Shown here piece by piece: positions 32,774 to 41,488 of a DNA stretch of 64,000 nucleotides. Every line of letters starts with the position of its first letter. Position 1 is the first letter of the stretch. A program made the translations under genes and the position numbers. The stretch covers positions 1-64,000 of the forward strand of contig JAIUPN010000005.1 in the NCBI GenBank assembly GCA_020160755.1, written 5' to 3'. The notes beneath the pieces are model-generated. The model was not told the DNA's origin, made no database searches, and saw only the letters and a list, made by a program, of their open reading frames with translations. The stretch comes from Pseudomonadota bacterium (lineage in GTDB: Bacteria; Pseudomonadota; Alphaproteobacteria; Sphingomonadales; Sphingomonadaceae).

Positions 32774-33217
32774 TCAGGCCTCCTCGACCTGATCGAGATA
32801 TTCGCCATATCCTTCGCTCTCCATCTCGTCGCGCGGAATGAAGCGAAGCGACGCGGAGTTAATGCAGTAGCGCAAACCTCCGCGATCGGAGGGACCGTCC
32901 GGGAATACATGACCGAGATGACTGTCGGCGTGCACCGATCTGACTTCCGTCCGCACCATACCGTGCGCGCTGTCGCGCAACTCGTTCACATTTGCTGCAA
33001 CGATCGGCTTGGTGAAGCTGGGCCAGCCAGAACCCGAGTCGAATTTGTCGGTCGAGGCGAACAAAGGCTCTCCCGACACGATATCGACGTAGATGCCTGG
33101 TTCCTTGTTGTCATCATACTCCCCCGTGAAGGGCCGCTCGGTGCCCGACTCCTGGGTGACGTAGCGCTGCTCGGCAGTAAGGAGATCAACAGCTTCCTGC
33201 GACTTTTCGAACTTCAT
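32774..33217 (-). CDS. msrB: peptide-methionine (R)-S-oxide reductase MsrB (copy 2)
   Basis: The 147-aa enzyme reduces R-methionine sulfoxide. It has [12 protein letters not shown] and the catalytic Cys in [11 protein letters not shown], and like copy 1 it lacks the zinc-binding Cys pairs. The ATG at 33217 has CGGAGA upstream. The border of the IS21 remnant is only about 16 bp upstream of the start, so the native promoter is gone and the pair may be read from the IS. Confidence 0.95.
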   Translation of the reverse strand: MKFEKSQEAVDLLTAEQRYVTQESGTERPFTGEYDDNKEPGIYVDIVSGEPLFASTDKFDSGSGWPSFTKPIVAANVNELRDSAHGMVRTEVRSVHADSHLGHVFPDGPSDRGGLRYCINSASLRFIPRDEMESEGYGEYLDQVEEA

Positions 33218-33232
33218 GATAGTCTCCGATAT

Positions 33233-33735
33233 TGTGTCAAACGGCGTTCAAAAGGGACCCCCGATCGGCGTCGAAGAGGGACCCCCTTTTTCGGATATGA
33301 TGTTGGTTTGTTGAAGATGGCCTTGCGCTGCGTGCGGCGGAGGGCGGGCGTAGCCCGACCGGAGGCGCGCGCAGCGCAAGATAGATTTTTGAAGGCGCCG
33401 AAGGTAGCGGTCAGCTGCGGTTTTTGAAGCGCCAGCTGTCGTTGCCCGTCTCGATGATATCGCAGTGGTGGGTGACGCGGTCGAGCAGCGCCGTAGTCAT
33501 CTTGGGATCCCCGAAGACGGTAGGCCACTCGCCGAAGGCAAGGTTGGTGGTGATGATGACGCTGGTGCGCTCATAAAGCTTGCTGATGAGGTGGAACAGC
33601 AACTGCCCTCCCGAGCGTGCGAACGGCAGATATCCAAGCTCGTCGAGCACGATCAGATCGAGCCGCGACAGCTGCGCCGCCAGGGTCCCGCCTTTGCCGA
33701 TCCGGGTCTCCTCTTCGAGGCGTGTCACCATTCTC
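33233..33735 (-). mobile_element. IS21-family remnant (one end plus partial istB)
   Basis: The end carries two nearly identical 20-bp direct repeats (33243-33262 and 33267-33286, both with GGGACCCCC), as IS21 elements have at their termini. These are followed by the C-terminal part of istB. istA, the rest of istB and the other end are missing. The left border by msrB is about 33233, and the right border near 33735 cuts an SDR gene fragment. Confidence 0.75.
33411..33731 (-). pseudogene. istB, 3' fragment (IS21 helper ATPase)
   Basis: About 106 codons of the C-terminal half of IstB remain: the Walker B region [19 protein letters not shown], then [20 protein letters not shown] and the sensor region. 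The N-terminal part with Walker A is deleted, and the first codon is a chance start. IstB assists the IstA transposase, so this fragment is non-functional. Confidence 0.82.
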
Positions 33736-34008
33736 GGGGTTTATCGAGCCCTCGCCGTGCAGAAGGCCCGTTGCCAGGATCAGAAGATCAAGATCGCCAT
33801 CCTGTGCGACCGCACGAGAAGCTTCGGAAAGCGCGCTTTCATCAAGGATATCGACCGTTATCGGCGTGATCACATCGTCATGGGCCGGGATCCGGTTCCG
33901 GCTTGCAGCATATATGCGGCCGTATTTTCCGGAAGAGCGAAGCGCATCAACAAGGGCTCGGCCGATACCGCCGCTGCTCCCGATGACGAGGGCGCGCTTG
34001 CCTTCCAG
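33736..34008 (-). pseudogene. short-chain dehydrogenase/reductase, 5' fragment
   Basis: The fragment starts LEGKRALVIGSSGGIGRAL, the Gly-rich NAD(P)-binding motif of SDRs, and continues through TVDILDESALSEA to [19 protein letters not shown]. The catalytic Ser-Tyr-Lys part is missing because the IS21 remnant replaces it. A start codon for it is not obvious. Confidence 0.65.
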
Positions 34009-34110
34009 AGAGTCCTCCCGCGCTCGCCGACGATGCGCTTGAAGACCGCGCGTAACGTGCATTCGTCTTTCCCGCGACCTGCCCAAAGGGGAAAACCGCG
34101 GACTGGGCTC

Positions 34111-34314
34111 GGCAGCTTGAAGCTTCGCCTTTGCCGACATCCTGATTGCATTTGCCGTGGTCTCAATGCCGACCGCGCTGAGCACAGCCGCGTGGTGCAT
34201 CTTTATCCTCCGTTCGCAGAGCGAGAGTGCGGACGCGATCTGCTTGCTCGGTTGTCGGCTTGCCCTCAGCTTCATGACCTCGCGCTGACGCGGCAGGAGC
34301 GCATCGATTTGCAA
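34111..34314 (-). pseudogene. LuxR/FixJ-type HTH fragment
   Basis: The translated frame reads LLPRQREVMKLRASRQPSKQ and then IASALSLCERRIKMHHAAVL, which matches the C-terminal HTH of response regulators. It lacks the receiver domain and any clear start, and has lost some conserved residues, so it looks like a relic. It merges in frame with the SDR fragment but the two are unrelated. Confidence 0.5.
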
Positions 34315-34862
34315 ACGGGCCGCATATTTCGGCCTCCGACGGCGTCCCCTTTGTCATCGGCCTCCGCGAACCGAGGAAATATTCAAGCGTCCCTCCAGTG
34401 AAAATCGACGCGGAAAGCACCGCGCTAAGAACAGGCGACCCAAGCGGCATCGTTGCTCCGCAGCCAAGGCAGCGATATTTTCTTGAAGCCCATTCATATT
34501 TGCCTTCGCCCTGCCACAAGACGGTTCATGATTATTCCTATATTGATATTAGCCTGGCGGCGAGTTCCTCTACCAGCTCTGCCCGATTCCATACTGGCGG
34601 CTCGCAAACATAGATCTCAGATAGCTAGAGAGTATTCGATCGCCCCTGCTTTCTGGGAGCAAGGTCAGGCCTTAGGGTTAAGCTCCTTCGCGCCAGCATG
34701 AGCGAGACAGATTTGGCCGCAGCAGCGATTTGCCGCTGTCAACAAATGTCCGCTAACGGGCTTCCCATTACGTGGCCGGCTACGTCTTAAATCAGGCGCA
34801 TAGCAGCCGTAAACGATGGCTTAGCCACCCAGCGACTATTCGATATTTAGTCCGACATGGTG
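34315..34862. other. stretch without a confident gene
   Basis: The sequence is less GC-rich than its surroundings. A minus-strand frame at about 34330-34519 encodes MWQGEGKYEWASRKYRCLGC followed by a hydrophobic part, possibly the remains of a small zinc-ribbon membrane protein. I see nothing else. Confidence 0.3.
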
Positions 34863-36941
34863 TCAACCGCGCTTGCGCCGCCCGGCGCTCTCGCGAGTTG
34901 GCCGCGCGCCGCGCATGCAAACGGGTAGCAACCGGATTTCTACGGTATCTTGCAGATGGGCGGTCACTTTGGGTATCTGGTTCACGACATCAAGCAGGAT
35001 CTGGAGGCGTGTGGCGCTCGCGTATCGGTTGGCATTTTCGCCGCCATGCTTCTGACCGAGAAGATCCGACCGAAATTCTTCGAATGTCTGCAACATCTTC
35101 AATTCAGTGCTGACCATATGCCGACCGCTGTGAACCGCCTGTCCCGGCTTTACGAGTTTCAGACGTGGCTTAATGTGAAGCCATATATTTTTGAAAAATA
35201 CATCTCCCAGCGCACGCCCTGTGCGACCGGGTTGGATTTCTGGAAAGAGGTACTGCTCGCCAGCTTCCTTCATGGCTTGGACATAATGCATGAAGCCCAA
35301 GCGACGCAGCTCTTCGCAAACAGGAATCTTACGAACGCTGGTCGCGTTCTTGACGCCGCCCGCAGAAGTTTTCCTGATGTTGACAAAAAAGATACCGTCT
35401 TCTTCGCCGATATCATCGACCAAAAGCTTACAAGCTTCCTCGCGCCGCATACCTGAATACCAGACCAGCGGCATGACCCAATAGGCTGCGTCGTGCCAAA
35501 TCGAGCCTCCCGGCGTCACGGACAAACGCTGAGGCAAATCGACGCCCGTACCGCCGGTCCAGATGCCGAGACGAAACAATTCTTCACCCTGCGCAATCGT
35601 ATAGGGGTCGCGCTCGTCGCGCTCGTCCCTGTCGTCCTCATCGAGGATAAAATCTGAAAAATCGAGAGGCGCCATTGGCGTTTTCGTCGCAAGCCACGCA
35701 CACAATCTCTTGAGGTTGGCGAAATGACGATTGATGGTTCCTACGTCGAGGCCAATCGCGAACGAGATTTCTTCGCCGCGCTCCTCTTCTTCAGTAAGAC
35801 GATCGAGCGCCTCGCTGCAAATTTCCTCCAGCGACATCGCTTCGTGTCGAGGCGACTTATGATGCGACGACGGTAACCGGTTCAACAGGTCGTAAAACTG
35901 GTTCAGGTCTTCCTGGCATGTTGCTGCCATGGCCTTGCCATTATTTGACTTGCCGAACAGAAAGGGCGCGGCCTTGAACTGGCGCTTCTGGCTGGCGCCC
36001 CAGACCTTCGGCTGCGACTTGCGCTTTTTGGGGTTCGCACCCTCGGCCAGGACCGGCGCATCTTCCCGTCCGCGCGCCTTTGGTTTCAGCTCCATATATT
36101 TTTCTACTGCCTGCACCGGGCTAAGGGTGGCATAATGGGTCTGCACATCGGTGAGTGTCGACGCTGACGCAGGCACAATGGTGCTGGCGTTCCACGCGTT
36201 TGGAGGCGCAGGGGCGGAGATCGGGGGAGGCATCGAAGTCTGCAGAGGCGCTCGCCCGAGCGCGTTCATCAGCGCCAAGCTGTGTTCGATCGCCCGAACC
36301 TCGGGGCTGTCGTAGGTTGCCGCGGCCGTCAACCGTGCCCCACACATGACCTGCCGGGCAATTTCGATTCGGTCAGCCGCTGGCTCGATGCCGAGCCGCT
36401 CCAGCAATGCCTTTGCCTCATTCAGCAAATTGCCGGGAACATCGCCGGCTTGGGAAAGCATCGCATAAAGATTGGCGCGGGCCTCTTCGTCCAGCGACGG
36501 AAAGCGCTTGTCGAATGACCCGATGTAATCGATGCCCATATAGTCGTCGAAGCCATTTGCGATGAAATCGCCGTTAAACGCTGCATAGATCGAGAGCATC
36601 TGGTGGAAGCGAGCGGTGACATTGCCCTCACCGTCCTTCTCGATCACCGCCAACTGATGCGCCAGCATGTTGCGATACCGCACCATCTCCTCTCGAAAGA
36701 GATGGTTCACCTGCTCGCTGGTCAGTCCTTCCTGCTCGATCCGTTCGTATAAGCTCATTCGCACAACCTCGCTTCGGCTGGTCATCGCGACCGCGCGCCG
36801 TCGCGCGACCGACTGGTCCTTCGTCAAAAGGCTGACCGTTGTTACGATGGTTATAGGACGTTCAAGCCGTCCAACGAAGCGCACCCGGCGACGCCACCAG
36901 TAGGTGGCCCCGCGACGGTTCACATTTTCGATTGCTGGCAT
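34863..36941 (-). CDS. tyrosine-type site-specific recombinase (island integrase)
   Basis: The 692-aa integrase begins with a short DUF6538-type head (MPAIENVNRRGATYWWRRRV). A long N-terminal region with a Pro/Ala-rich linker (about residues 220-330) follows. The core-binding domain lies at about 360-440. The catalytic domain has Arg in WYSGMRREEACKLLVDD, His-x-x-Arg in AVHSGRHMVSTEL, and the Tyr in LGQKHGGENANRYAS. The start at 36941 follows GGTGGAG. It lies directly beside tRNA-Gln on its 3' side, the classic placement for an island integrase, and is transcribed away from the tRNA. It looks intact. Confidence 0.88.
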   Translation of the reverse strand: MPAIENVNRRGATYWWRRRVRFVGRLERPITIVTTVSLLTKDQSVARRRAVAMTSRSEVVRMSLYERIEQEGLTSEQVNHLFREEMVRYRNMLAHQLAVIEKDGEGNVTARFHQMLSIYAAFNGDFIANGFDDYMGIDYIGSFDKRFPSLDEEARANLYAMLSQAGDVPGNLLNEAKALLERLGIEPAADRIEIARQVMCGARLTAAATYDSPEVRAIEHSLALMNALGRAPLQTSMPPPISAPAPPNAWNASTIVPASASTLTDVQTHYATLSPVQAVEKYMELKPKARGREDAPVLAEGANPKKRKSQPKVWGASQKRQFKAAPFLFGKSNNGKAMAATCQEDLNQFYDLLNRLPSSHHKSPRHEAMSLEEICSEALDRLTEEEERGEEISFAIGLDVGTINRHFANLKRLCAWLATKTPMAPLDFSDFILDEDDRDERDERDPYTIAQGEELFRLGIWTGGTGVDLPQRLSVTPGGSIWHDAAYWVMPLVWYSGMRREEACKLLVDDIGEEDGIFFVNIRKTSAGGVKNATSVRKIPVCEELRRLGFMHYVQAMKEAGEQYLFPEIQPGRTGRALGDVFFKNIWLHIKPRLKLVKPGQAVHSGRHMVSTELKMLQTFEEFRSDLLGQKHGGENANRYASATRLQILLDVVNQIPKVTAHLQDTVEIRLLPVCMRGARPTRESAGRRKRG

Positions 36942-37054
36942 CAGGCACTGGCTCCACCCACTGGTAGCAATTGATGCCACTGCGATGGTCGGCCTTGCTC
37001 AGTTAAGGGAGAAACCTGGGGTTTTCCGTCCCTTGGCTGAGGCACAGCACCGGC

Positions 37055-37129
37055 TGGCTGGGGCGGCAGGATTCGAACCTGCGCATGGCGGCATCAAAAG
37101 CCGCTGCCTTACCGCTTGGCGACGCCCCA
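37055..37129 (-). tRNA. tRNA-Gln (anticodon TTG), with encoded CCA
   Basis: The gene folds as a cloverleaf. The 5' strand TGGGGCG (from 37129) pairs with CGCCCCA (37059-37065), the anticodon loop is TTTTGAT on a GCGGC/GCCGC stem, and the T-arm is GGTTCGAATCC. A G discriminator and CCA (37055-37057) end it. The integrase gene lies on its 3' side, so the tRNA 3' end is the likely attachment site. No second copy of its 3' end is seen in this window. Confidence 0.95.
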
Positions 37130-37187
37130 ACGGCCGGTGCGACGCGCGCTCTATAACGCGCCGCGCTCTATTGCAAGGCGGGTCGGA

Positions 37188-38273
37188 TCAGAGCCGCGTG
37201 ACCCAGCCGTAAGGATCTTCGGCACGGCCGCGCTGAATGTCGACGAGCTTGTCCTTGAGCTTCGTCGTCACCTGCCCCGGACCGCCCGCGCCGATCGTGA
37301 AGCTGCTCTCCCCGCGCGTCACCTTGCCCACCGGGGTCACCACCGCCGCGGTGCCGCAGGCAAAGCTTTCGGTCAGGCGGCCGCTTTCCGCATCGGCCTG
37401 CCACTGGTCGATCGCATAGGGTTCCTCGCGCACCGTCAGCCCGGCGTCGCGCGCCAGCGTGATGATCGCGTCGCGCGTGATCCCCGGCAGGATCGTGCCC
37501 GTCAACGGCGGGGTGACGATGCTGCCGTCGTCGAAGACGAAGAACATGTTCATGCCGCCCAGTTCCTCGATCCAGCGATGTTCGGCGGCGTCGAGGAAAA
37601 CGACCTGATCGTGACCCTTGGCGATCGCCTCGCGCTGCGCGACGAGGCTGGAGGCATAGTTGCCGCCGCATTTGGCGGCGCCGGTGCCGCCGGGGGCCGC
37701 GCGGGTATAGTCTTCCGATACCCACAGCGAGATCGCGGGCGCGCCCGACTTGAAATAATTGCCGACGGGCGAGGTGATGACGAGGAACTGATATTCCGAC
37801 GCGGGTTTGACGCCGAGGAACACCTCGCTCGCGAACATGAAGGGACGCAGATACAGCGCGCCGCCGTCGACCGGCGGGAACCAGTTCGCGTCGGCGGCGA
37901 CAGCTTCCTTCACCGCGGCGATGAACAGCTCCTCAGGCAGTTCGGCCATCGCCATGCGGCGTGCGCTCGCGTTGAAGCGCGCAGCATTGGCTTCGGGCCG
38001 GAACAGCGCCATCGAGCCGTCGTCGAGCCGGTATGCCTTCAGCCCTTCAAAGATTTCCTGCGCATAATGGAGCACCGCCGTCGCGGGATCGAGCGTCAGC
38101 GGCCCGCGCGGCATGACCTGCGCATCGTGCCAGCCCTGCCCCTCGGTATAGCGGATCGACACCATATGGTCGGTGAAGACGCGCCCGAATGCCGGATCGG
38201 CGATCGCCGCCGCCCGTACATCGTCCGCGATCAGATTGGGGTGCGGCAGATGGGTGAAGGCGGGAGCGGACAT
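37188..38273 (-). CDS. ilvE: branched-chain amino-acid aminotransferase
   Basis: The 361-aa PLP enzyme transaminates branched-chain 2-oxo acids to Leu, Ile and Val. It has the family segments YAQEIFEGLKAYRLDDGSMALFRPEAN and SPVGNYFKSGAPAISLWV, the PLP Lys in AAKCGGNYASSL, and EELGGMNMFFVF. The start at 38273 (MSAPAFTHLP) is typical; the upstream frame reads into the divergent MarR gene. It is the first core gene right of tRNA-Gln. Confidence 0.95.
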   Translation of the reverse strand: MSAPAFTHLPHPNLIADDVRAAAIADPAFGRVFTDHMVSIRYTEGQGWHDAQVMPRGPLTLDPATAVLHYAQEIFEGLKAYRLDDGSMALFRPEANAARFNASARRMAMAELPEELFIAAVKEAVAADANWFPPVDGGALYLRPFMFASEVFLGVKPASEYQFLVITSPVGNYFKSGAPAISLWVSEDYTRAAPGGTGAAKCGGNYASSLVAQREAIAKGHDQVVFLDAAEHRWIEELGGMNMFFVFDDGSIVTPPLTGTILPGITRDAIITLARDAGLTVREEPYAIDQWQADAESGRLTESFACGTAAVVTPVGKVTRGESSFTIGAGGPGQVTTKLKDKLVDIQRGRAEDPYGWVTRL

Positions 38274-38352
38274 GCGAAAAATCCCTGTAGCTTGGGGGTC
38301 TATGGTGCGCGCCTCTTGCCAAAGACCGGCGCGGCGCGCAACGGTAGCGGCT

Positions 38353-38865
38353 ATGCCGGATGACAATTTTCTTTCACAAGTACCCGCCGCCTCTGCCCTT
38401 TTCTTGCGTGAAGACGAGGTACGCCGCGGTATCGAATTTCTGTTTTTCGCGCACGCCTCGCTGTGGCGCGCGATCGACGCGCGGCTTGCCGAAAAGGAAT
38501 TGGGACGCGCGCATTATCGCGCACTCTATTTCATCGCGCGGCAACCCGGGCTGACGATTTCGGACCTGCTCGCGCTGCTCGGCATCACCAAGCAATCACT
38601 CGGCCGCGTCGTGAAAGAGCTGGAGGCGCGCGACTATCTGACGACGCGCCCCGGCAACCGCGATCGCCGGCAGAAGGAACTGCGCCTGACCGACGCCGGC
38701 CGCGCGGCCGAGAGCGCGATCTTCACCACGCTGCGCGACACGATGAGCCGCGCCTATACCCATGCGGGACAGCAGGCGGTGACCGGCTTCTGGCAGGTCA
38801 GCGAAGCGCTGGTACCGCCGCGCGAGCGCCGCCGGATCGCGACGCTCGGAAAGGACGCCGGCTAG
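38353..38865 (+). CDS. MarR-family transcriptional regulator
   Basis: The 170-aa winged-helix protein carries HTH residues about 62-105 (ISDLLALLGITKQSLGRVVKELEARDYL) and the wing NRDRRQKELRLTDAG. The first 40 residues form the dimerisation helix. The ATG at 38353 is divergent from ilvE (80 bp apart) and convergent with proC, so it may control ilvE or act on a distant target. No ligand is known. Confidence 0.9.
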   Translation: MPDDNFLSQVPAASALFLREDEVRRGIEFLFFAHASLWRAIDARLAEKELGRAHYRALYFIARQPGLTISDLLALLGITKQSLGRVVKELEARDYLTTRPGNRDRRQKELRLTDAGRAAESAIFTTLRDTMSRAYTHAGQQAVTGFWQVSEALVPPRERRRIATLGKDAG

Positions 38866-38866
38866 C

Positions 38867-39697
38867 TCAGCCCTCGCCGCGCGCGATATCGGCGAGCTCG
38901 CGCCCGCGGTCGCGCGCTGCGCGCAGCACGTTGGTGAGCAGCGCGGCGAGCTGGCCATCGCTGTCGAGCACGTCGAGTCCCGCCTGCGTCGTGCCGCCCT
39001 TGCTTGCGACCTGGGCGATCAGCACGCCGGGCTTTTCGCCGCTGTCGGCGAGCAATGCGGTCGCGCCGCCGAAGGTCGCGGTCGCCAGCGCCAGCGCGTC
39101 CTCCGCCGAGAGGCCGAGCCGTTCGCCCGCCGCGGCATAGGATTCGATCAGGCGAAAGACAAAGGCGGGGCCGCTACCGGTAAAGGCGGTGACAAGGTCC
39201 ATCGTCGAATCGTCGGCGAGAATCACGGTCTGGCCGAGCGGGTCGAGCAGCGCGTTGATCGCTTTGTCGTCGGCATCGCCGAGCGTCGCCACCGCCGACA
39301 CCCCGGCGCCGATCCGCGCGGCAAGGTTGGGCAGAATGCGAACCTGTGCCCCGGCGTCGGGGAAACGCGCCGCGAGATCGGAGAGCGACACGCCCGCGAG
39401 GATCGAGAGCAGATGGACCTCACCCGTGGCGAGCGGTGCGAGAACATCGGCGACATCGCCGAGTTGCTGCGGCTTCATGCCGAGCATGATCCAGTCGGCG
39501 GCGCCCCCCGCGGCCTGCCATTCACCCAGCGATGCGTGCTGCGCGATGCCGGCGCGCGGCGTGGCAAAGGGATCGACGATCGCGACCAGCGCCGGGTCGA
39601 GCCCTGCCGCCAGCCAGCGATCGAGCATCGCACCCGCCATGTTGCCGCAGCCGACCAGCAGGAGTCGGCCGGAAAAATTCCGCAGAGCTTTGGTCAT
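38867..39697 (-). CDS. proC: pyrroline-5-carboxylate reductase
   Basis: The 276-aa enzyme makes proline from pyrroline-5-carboxylate with NADPH. It has an N-terminal Rossmann motif (LLLVGCGNMAGAMLDRWLAAG), the segment MKPQQLGDV, and the C-terminal signature AFTGSGPAFVFRLIESYAAAG with SKGGTTQAGLDVL near the end. It ends 1 bp after the MarR stop (convergent). A clear AAGGA precedes the ATG. Confidence 0.95.
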   Translation of the reverse strand: MTKALRNFSGRLLLVGCGNMAGAMLDRWLAAGLDPALVAIVDPFATPRAGIAQHASLGEWQAAGGAADWIMLGMKPQQLGDVADVLAPLATGEVHLLSILAGVSLSDLAARFPDAGAQVRILPNLAARIGAGVSAVATLGDADDKAINALLDPLGQTVILADDSTMDLVTAFTGSGPAFVFRLIESYAAAGERLGLSAEDALALATATFGGATALLADSGEKPGVLIAQVASKGGTTQAGLDVLDSDGQLAALLTNVLRAARDRGRELADIARGEG

Positions 39698-39718
39698 AGA
39701 TCCTTCGTTTCTTGTCCT

Positions 39719-41386
39719 TTAGCGGCAGCTGCTCTCAGGACCCGACAACAGGTCGAGGCAGCGGCCGTCGATCTTTCCCGCATCGACGGGCAGGCCGATC
39801 ACCGACGCCAGCGTCGGCATGATATCGACCGTCATCACCGCATTCGGCTGTTCGAACGCGGTGAGGCCCTTGCGCCAGAAGAGAATCGGCACACGCCGGT
39901 CATAGTCCCACACCGACCCGTGCGTCGCGACATATCCGATGCCCGATTCCGGAATCGGGGTGACCCGTGGTTTCAGCGCGATGATGAAGTCGCCCGACCG
40001 CTGCGGGTGATAGGAAGCGCGAAGCTTGTCCATCAGCGACCAGGTATCGGGCGCGCGCTTCGAGACCGGATGCGCCTCCAGCTCTTCGCGCGTCACCACC
40101 GCCTCGATCTGCGGGTGCGCGCGCAGGCGAGGGAGCAGTTCGGCGAGCGCCGCCTTGCGCTGCGCCGCGGTCAGCGTCTTCGCCAGATAATAGTCGCCCC
40201 CGTCGCCGTAGAGGAGCGGCTGCGGCAGGCCGAGCTTCTCCGCAACCGCCTTGCCCATCGCTGCGGGATCGAGCGCCTTGTCGACGCGCTGCGCGTCGGG
40301 CCAGGCATTCTGGCGATTGCGTTCGGGCAGGTCGTGGCCGCCATGGTCGGCAGTCAGTGCGACGACATAGTCGATCCCCGTCGCGTCAAGCCGCGCGAAG
40401 AAATCGCCGAGCTCGCGGTCGAGGCCTGCCATCTGGAGGCACATTTCGCTGCCTTCGGTGCCCGTGCTGTGCCCGACATAATCGGTCGCCGACAGGCCGA
40501 GGATAAGGAGGTCGGTGCCGGCACCCTCGCCCATCTTGCGCACCTGGCGCAGCGCAGCGGCGGTCGCGAGCACCGCGCCGTCGGCCTCGGGCGAGGCCTG
40601 GAAGCGGCGGAAGTCGCCGGCATCGCGCGCCATCCGGCCGGTGCCGACCGATCCGCCCTTTTCGAGCGGGATCGCGATGTCGTTGGCGGCGCAATCGGCG
40701 GGCAGCGCCAGCGCGGCGCGCGGCTCGTTGATCGCCGCGGCGATCGCGGCACTCGCCTGCTGCGCGGCCGGCGACAAGGTGGTGCCGCGATAGCTGGTGA
40801 GTCCGGTGGGCGCGAGCCACATCAGCTCGTCGGCCGCGCGGCCGCCCATCATGATCGCCGAACGGTCCTTGCCCGAAACCGAGACGACCTGTGCCTTCGG
40901 GTCGCGCGCCTTCATCAGGTCGCCGAGCGTCGGGACGAGCAGATGCTCCACCGACGGCGCATATTTGTTATTGCCCGAACTGGTTCCCGGAACGCTCTCG
41001 TCCTCGGCGCAATAGATGCGCTTGTCCTCGCGCGCCGCCGACAGGTCGAAATAATGGTTGGCGACGATCCCGGTGCGCGCGGGGTGGCTGCCCGTCAGGA
41101 TCGTCGAATGTCCGGGGCAGGTTTCGGTCGCGCCATGCGCCTGATAACCCGACGGGAAGACCACACCCGAAGCCAGCCGCGCGAGGCCGCCGGTGAAGCT
41201 GCCGCGATATTCGGCGAACAGGTCGGCCGAAAACTGGTCGACCGCGATCATCACGACGAGCTTGGGCGCCGGGGTCGCTGCGGTGACCTTCGGGGCTGGC
41301 GGCGGCGCATCCTGCGCGATTCCGGTTCCGGCGGCGGCAACGCAAAGCACGGTAGCGAGGGCGGTGGTCAGATATTTCAGCTTCAC
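39719..41386 (-). CDS. PafA-like exported alkaline phosphatase / phosphodiesterase
   Basis: The 555-aa protein of the alkaline phosphatase superfamily has a signal peptide (MKLKYLTTALATVLCVAAAG). Metal-ligand Asp is in VMIAVDQFSADLF, the nucleophilic Thr region is GATETCPGHSTILTGSHPAR, and VSVSGKDRSAIMMGG and ALTADHGGHDLPERN follow. It resembles the calcium-independent PafA monoesterases that release phosphate in the periplasm. The start is GTG at 41386. The gene is divergent from the DsbD-like gene. Confidence 0.88.
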   Translation of the reverse strand: MKLKYLTTALATVLCVAAAGTGIAQDAPPPAPKVTAATPAPKLVVMIAVDQFSADLFAEYRGSFTGGLARLASGVVFPSGYQAHGATETCPGHSTILTGSHPARTGIVANHYFDLSAAREDKRIYCAEDESVPGTSSGNNKYAPSVEHLLVPTLGDLMKARDPKAQVVSVSGKDRSAIMMGGRAADELMWLAPTGLTSYRGTTLSPAAQQASAAIAAAINEPRAALALPADCAANDIAIPLEKGGSVGTGRMARDAGDFRRFQASPEADGAVLATAAALRQVRKMGEGAGTDLLILGLSATDYVGHSTGTEGSEMCLQMAGLDRELGDFFARLDATGIDYVVALTADHGGHDLPERNRQNAWPDAQRVDKALDPAAMGKAVAEKLGLPQPLLYGDGGDYYLAKTLTAAQRKAALAELLPRLRAHPQIEAVVTREELEAHPVSKRAPDTWSLMDKLRASYHPQRSGDFIIALKPRVTPIPESGIGYVATHGSVWDYDRRVPILFWRKGLTAFEQPNAVMTVDIMPTLASVIGLPVDAGKIDGRCLDLLSGPESSCR

Positions 41387-41488
41387 GGACGGCGTCTCCG
41401 AAAAAGAGGGATGTCAGCGCGGGCTGTCCTCTCGTCGAAAGCCGCCTATATGGCAAGCCTTCGAAGGGTGAACAGCTGCGGACGGGCC

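Larger units (their letters stand above)
6363..37058. mobile_element. probable genomic island joined at tRNA-Gln (right border)
   Basis: The integrase next to the tRNA-Gln 3' end, the IS cluster, the IS21 remnant and the accessory redox genes together suggest an integrated island. Its right border is at the tRNA 3' end. The left border was not found in the window and may lie beyond base 1; 6363 is only the first cargo gene after the IS elements. No core genes are evident inside, apart from argS and gnd, which can also be accessory copies. Confidence 0.5.

Noticed and set aside
33571..34314. A single 247-aa LuxR-SDR fusion protein
   Set aside because: The two halves are unrelated fragments that happen to share a frame; the start is a poor TTG and the end runs into the IS21 remnant.
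1..37054. Second copy of the tRNA-Gln 3' end marking the far island border
   Set aside because: No repeat of the tRNA 3' sequence was found by eye in the left part; the border is probably outside.
39413..41488. Upstream extension of the DsbD-like frame to 39413
   Set aside because: This part is antisense to the phosphatase gene and has no DsbD features; the signal peptide begins at 41489.
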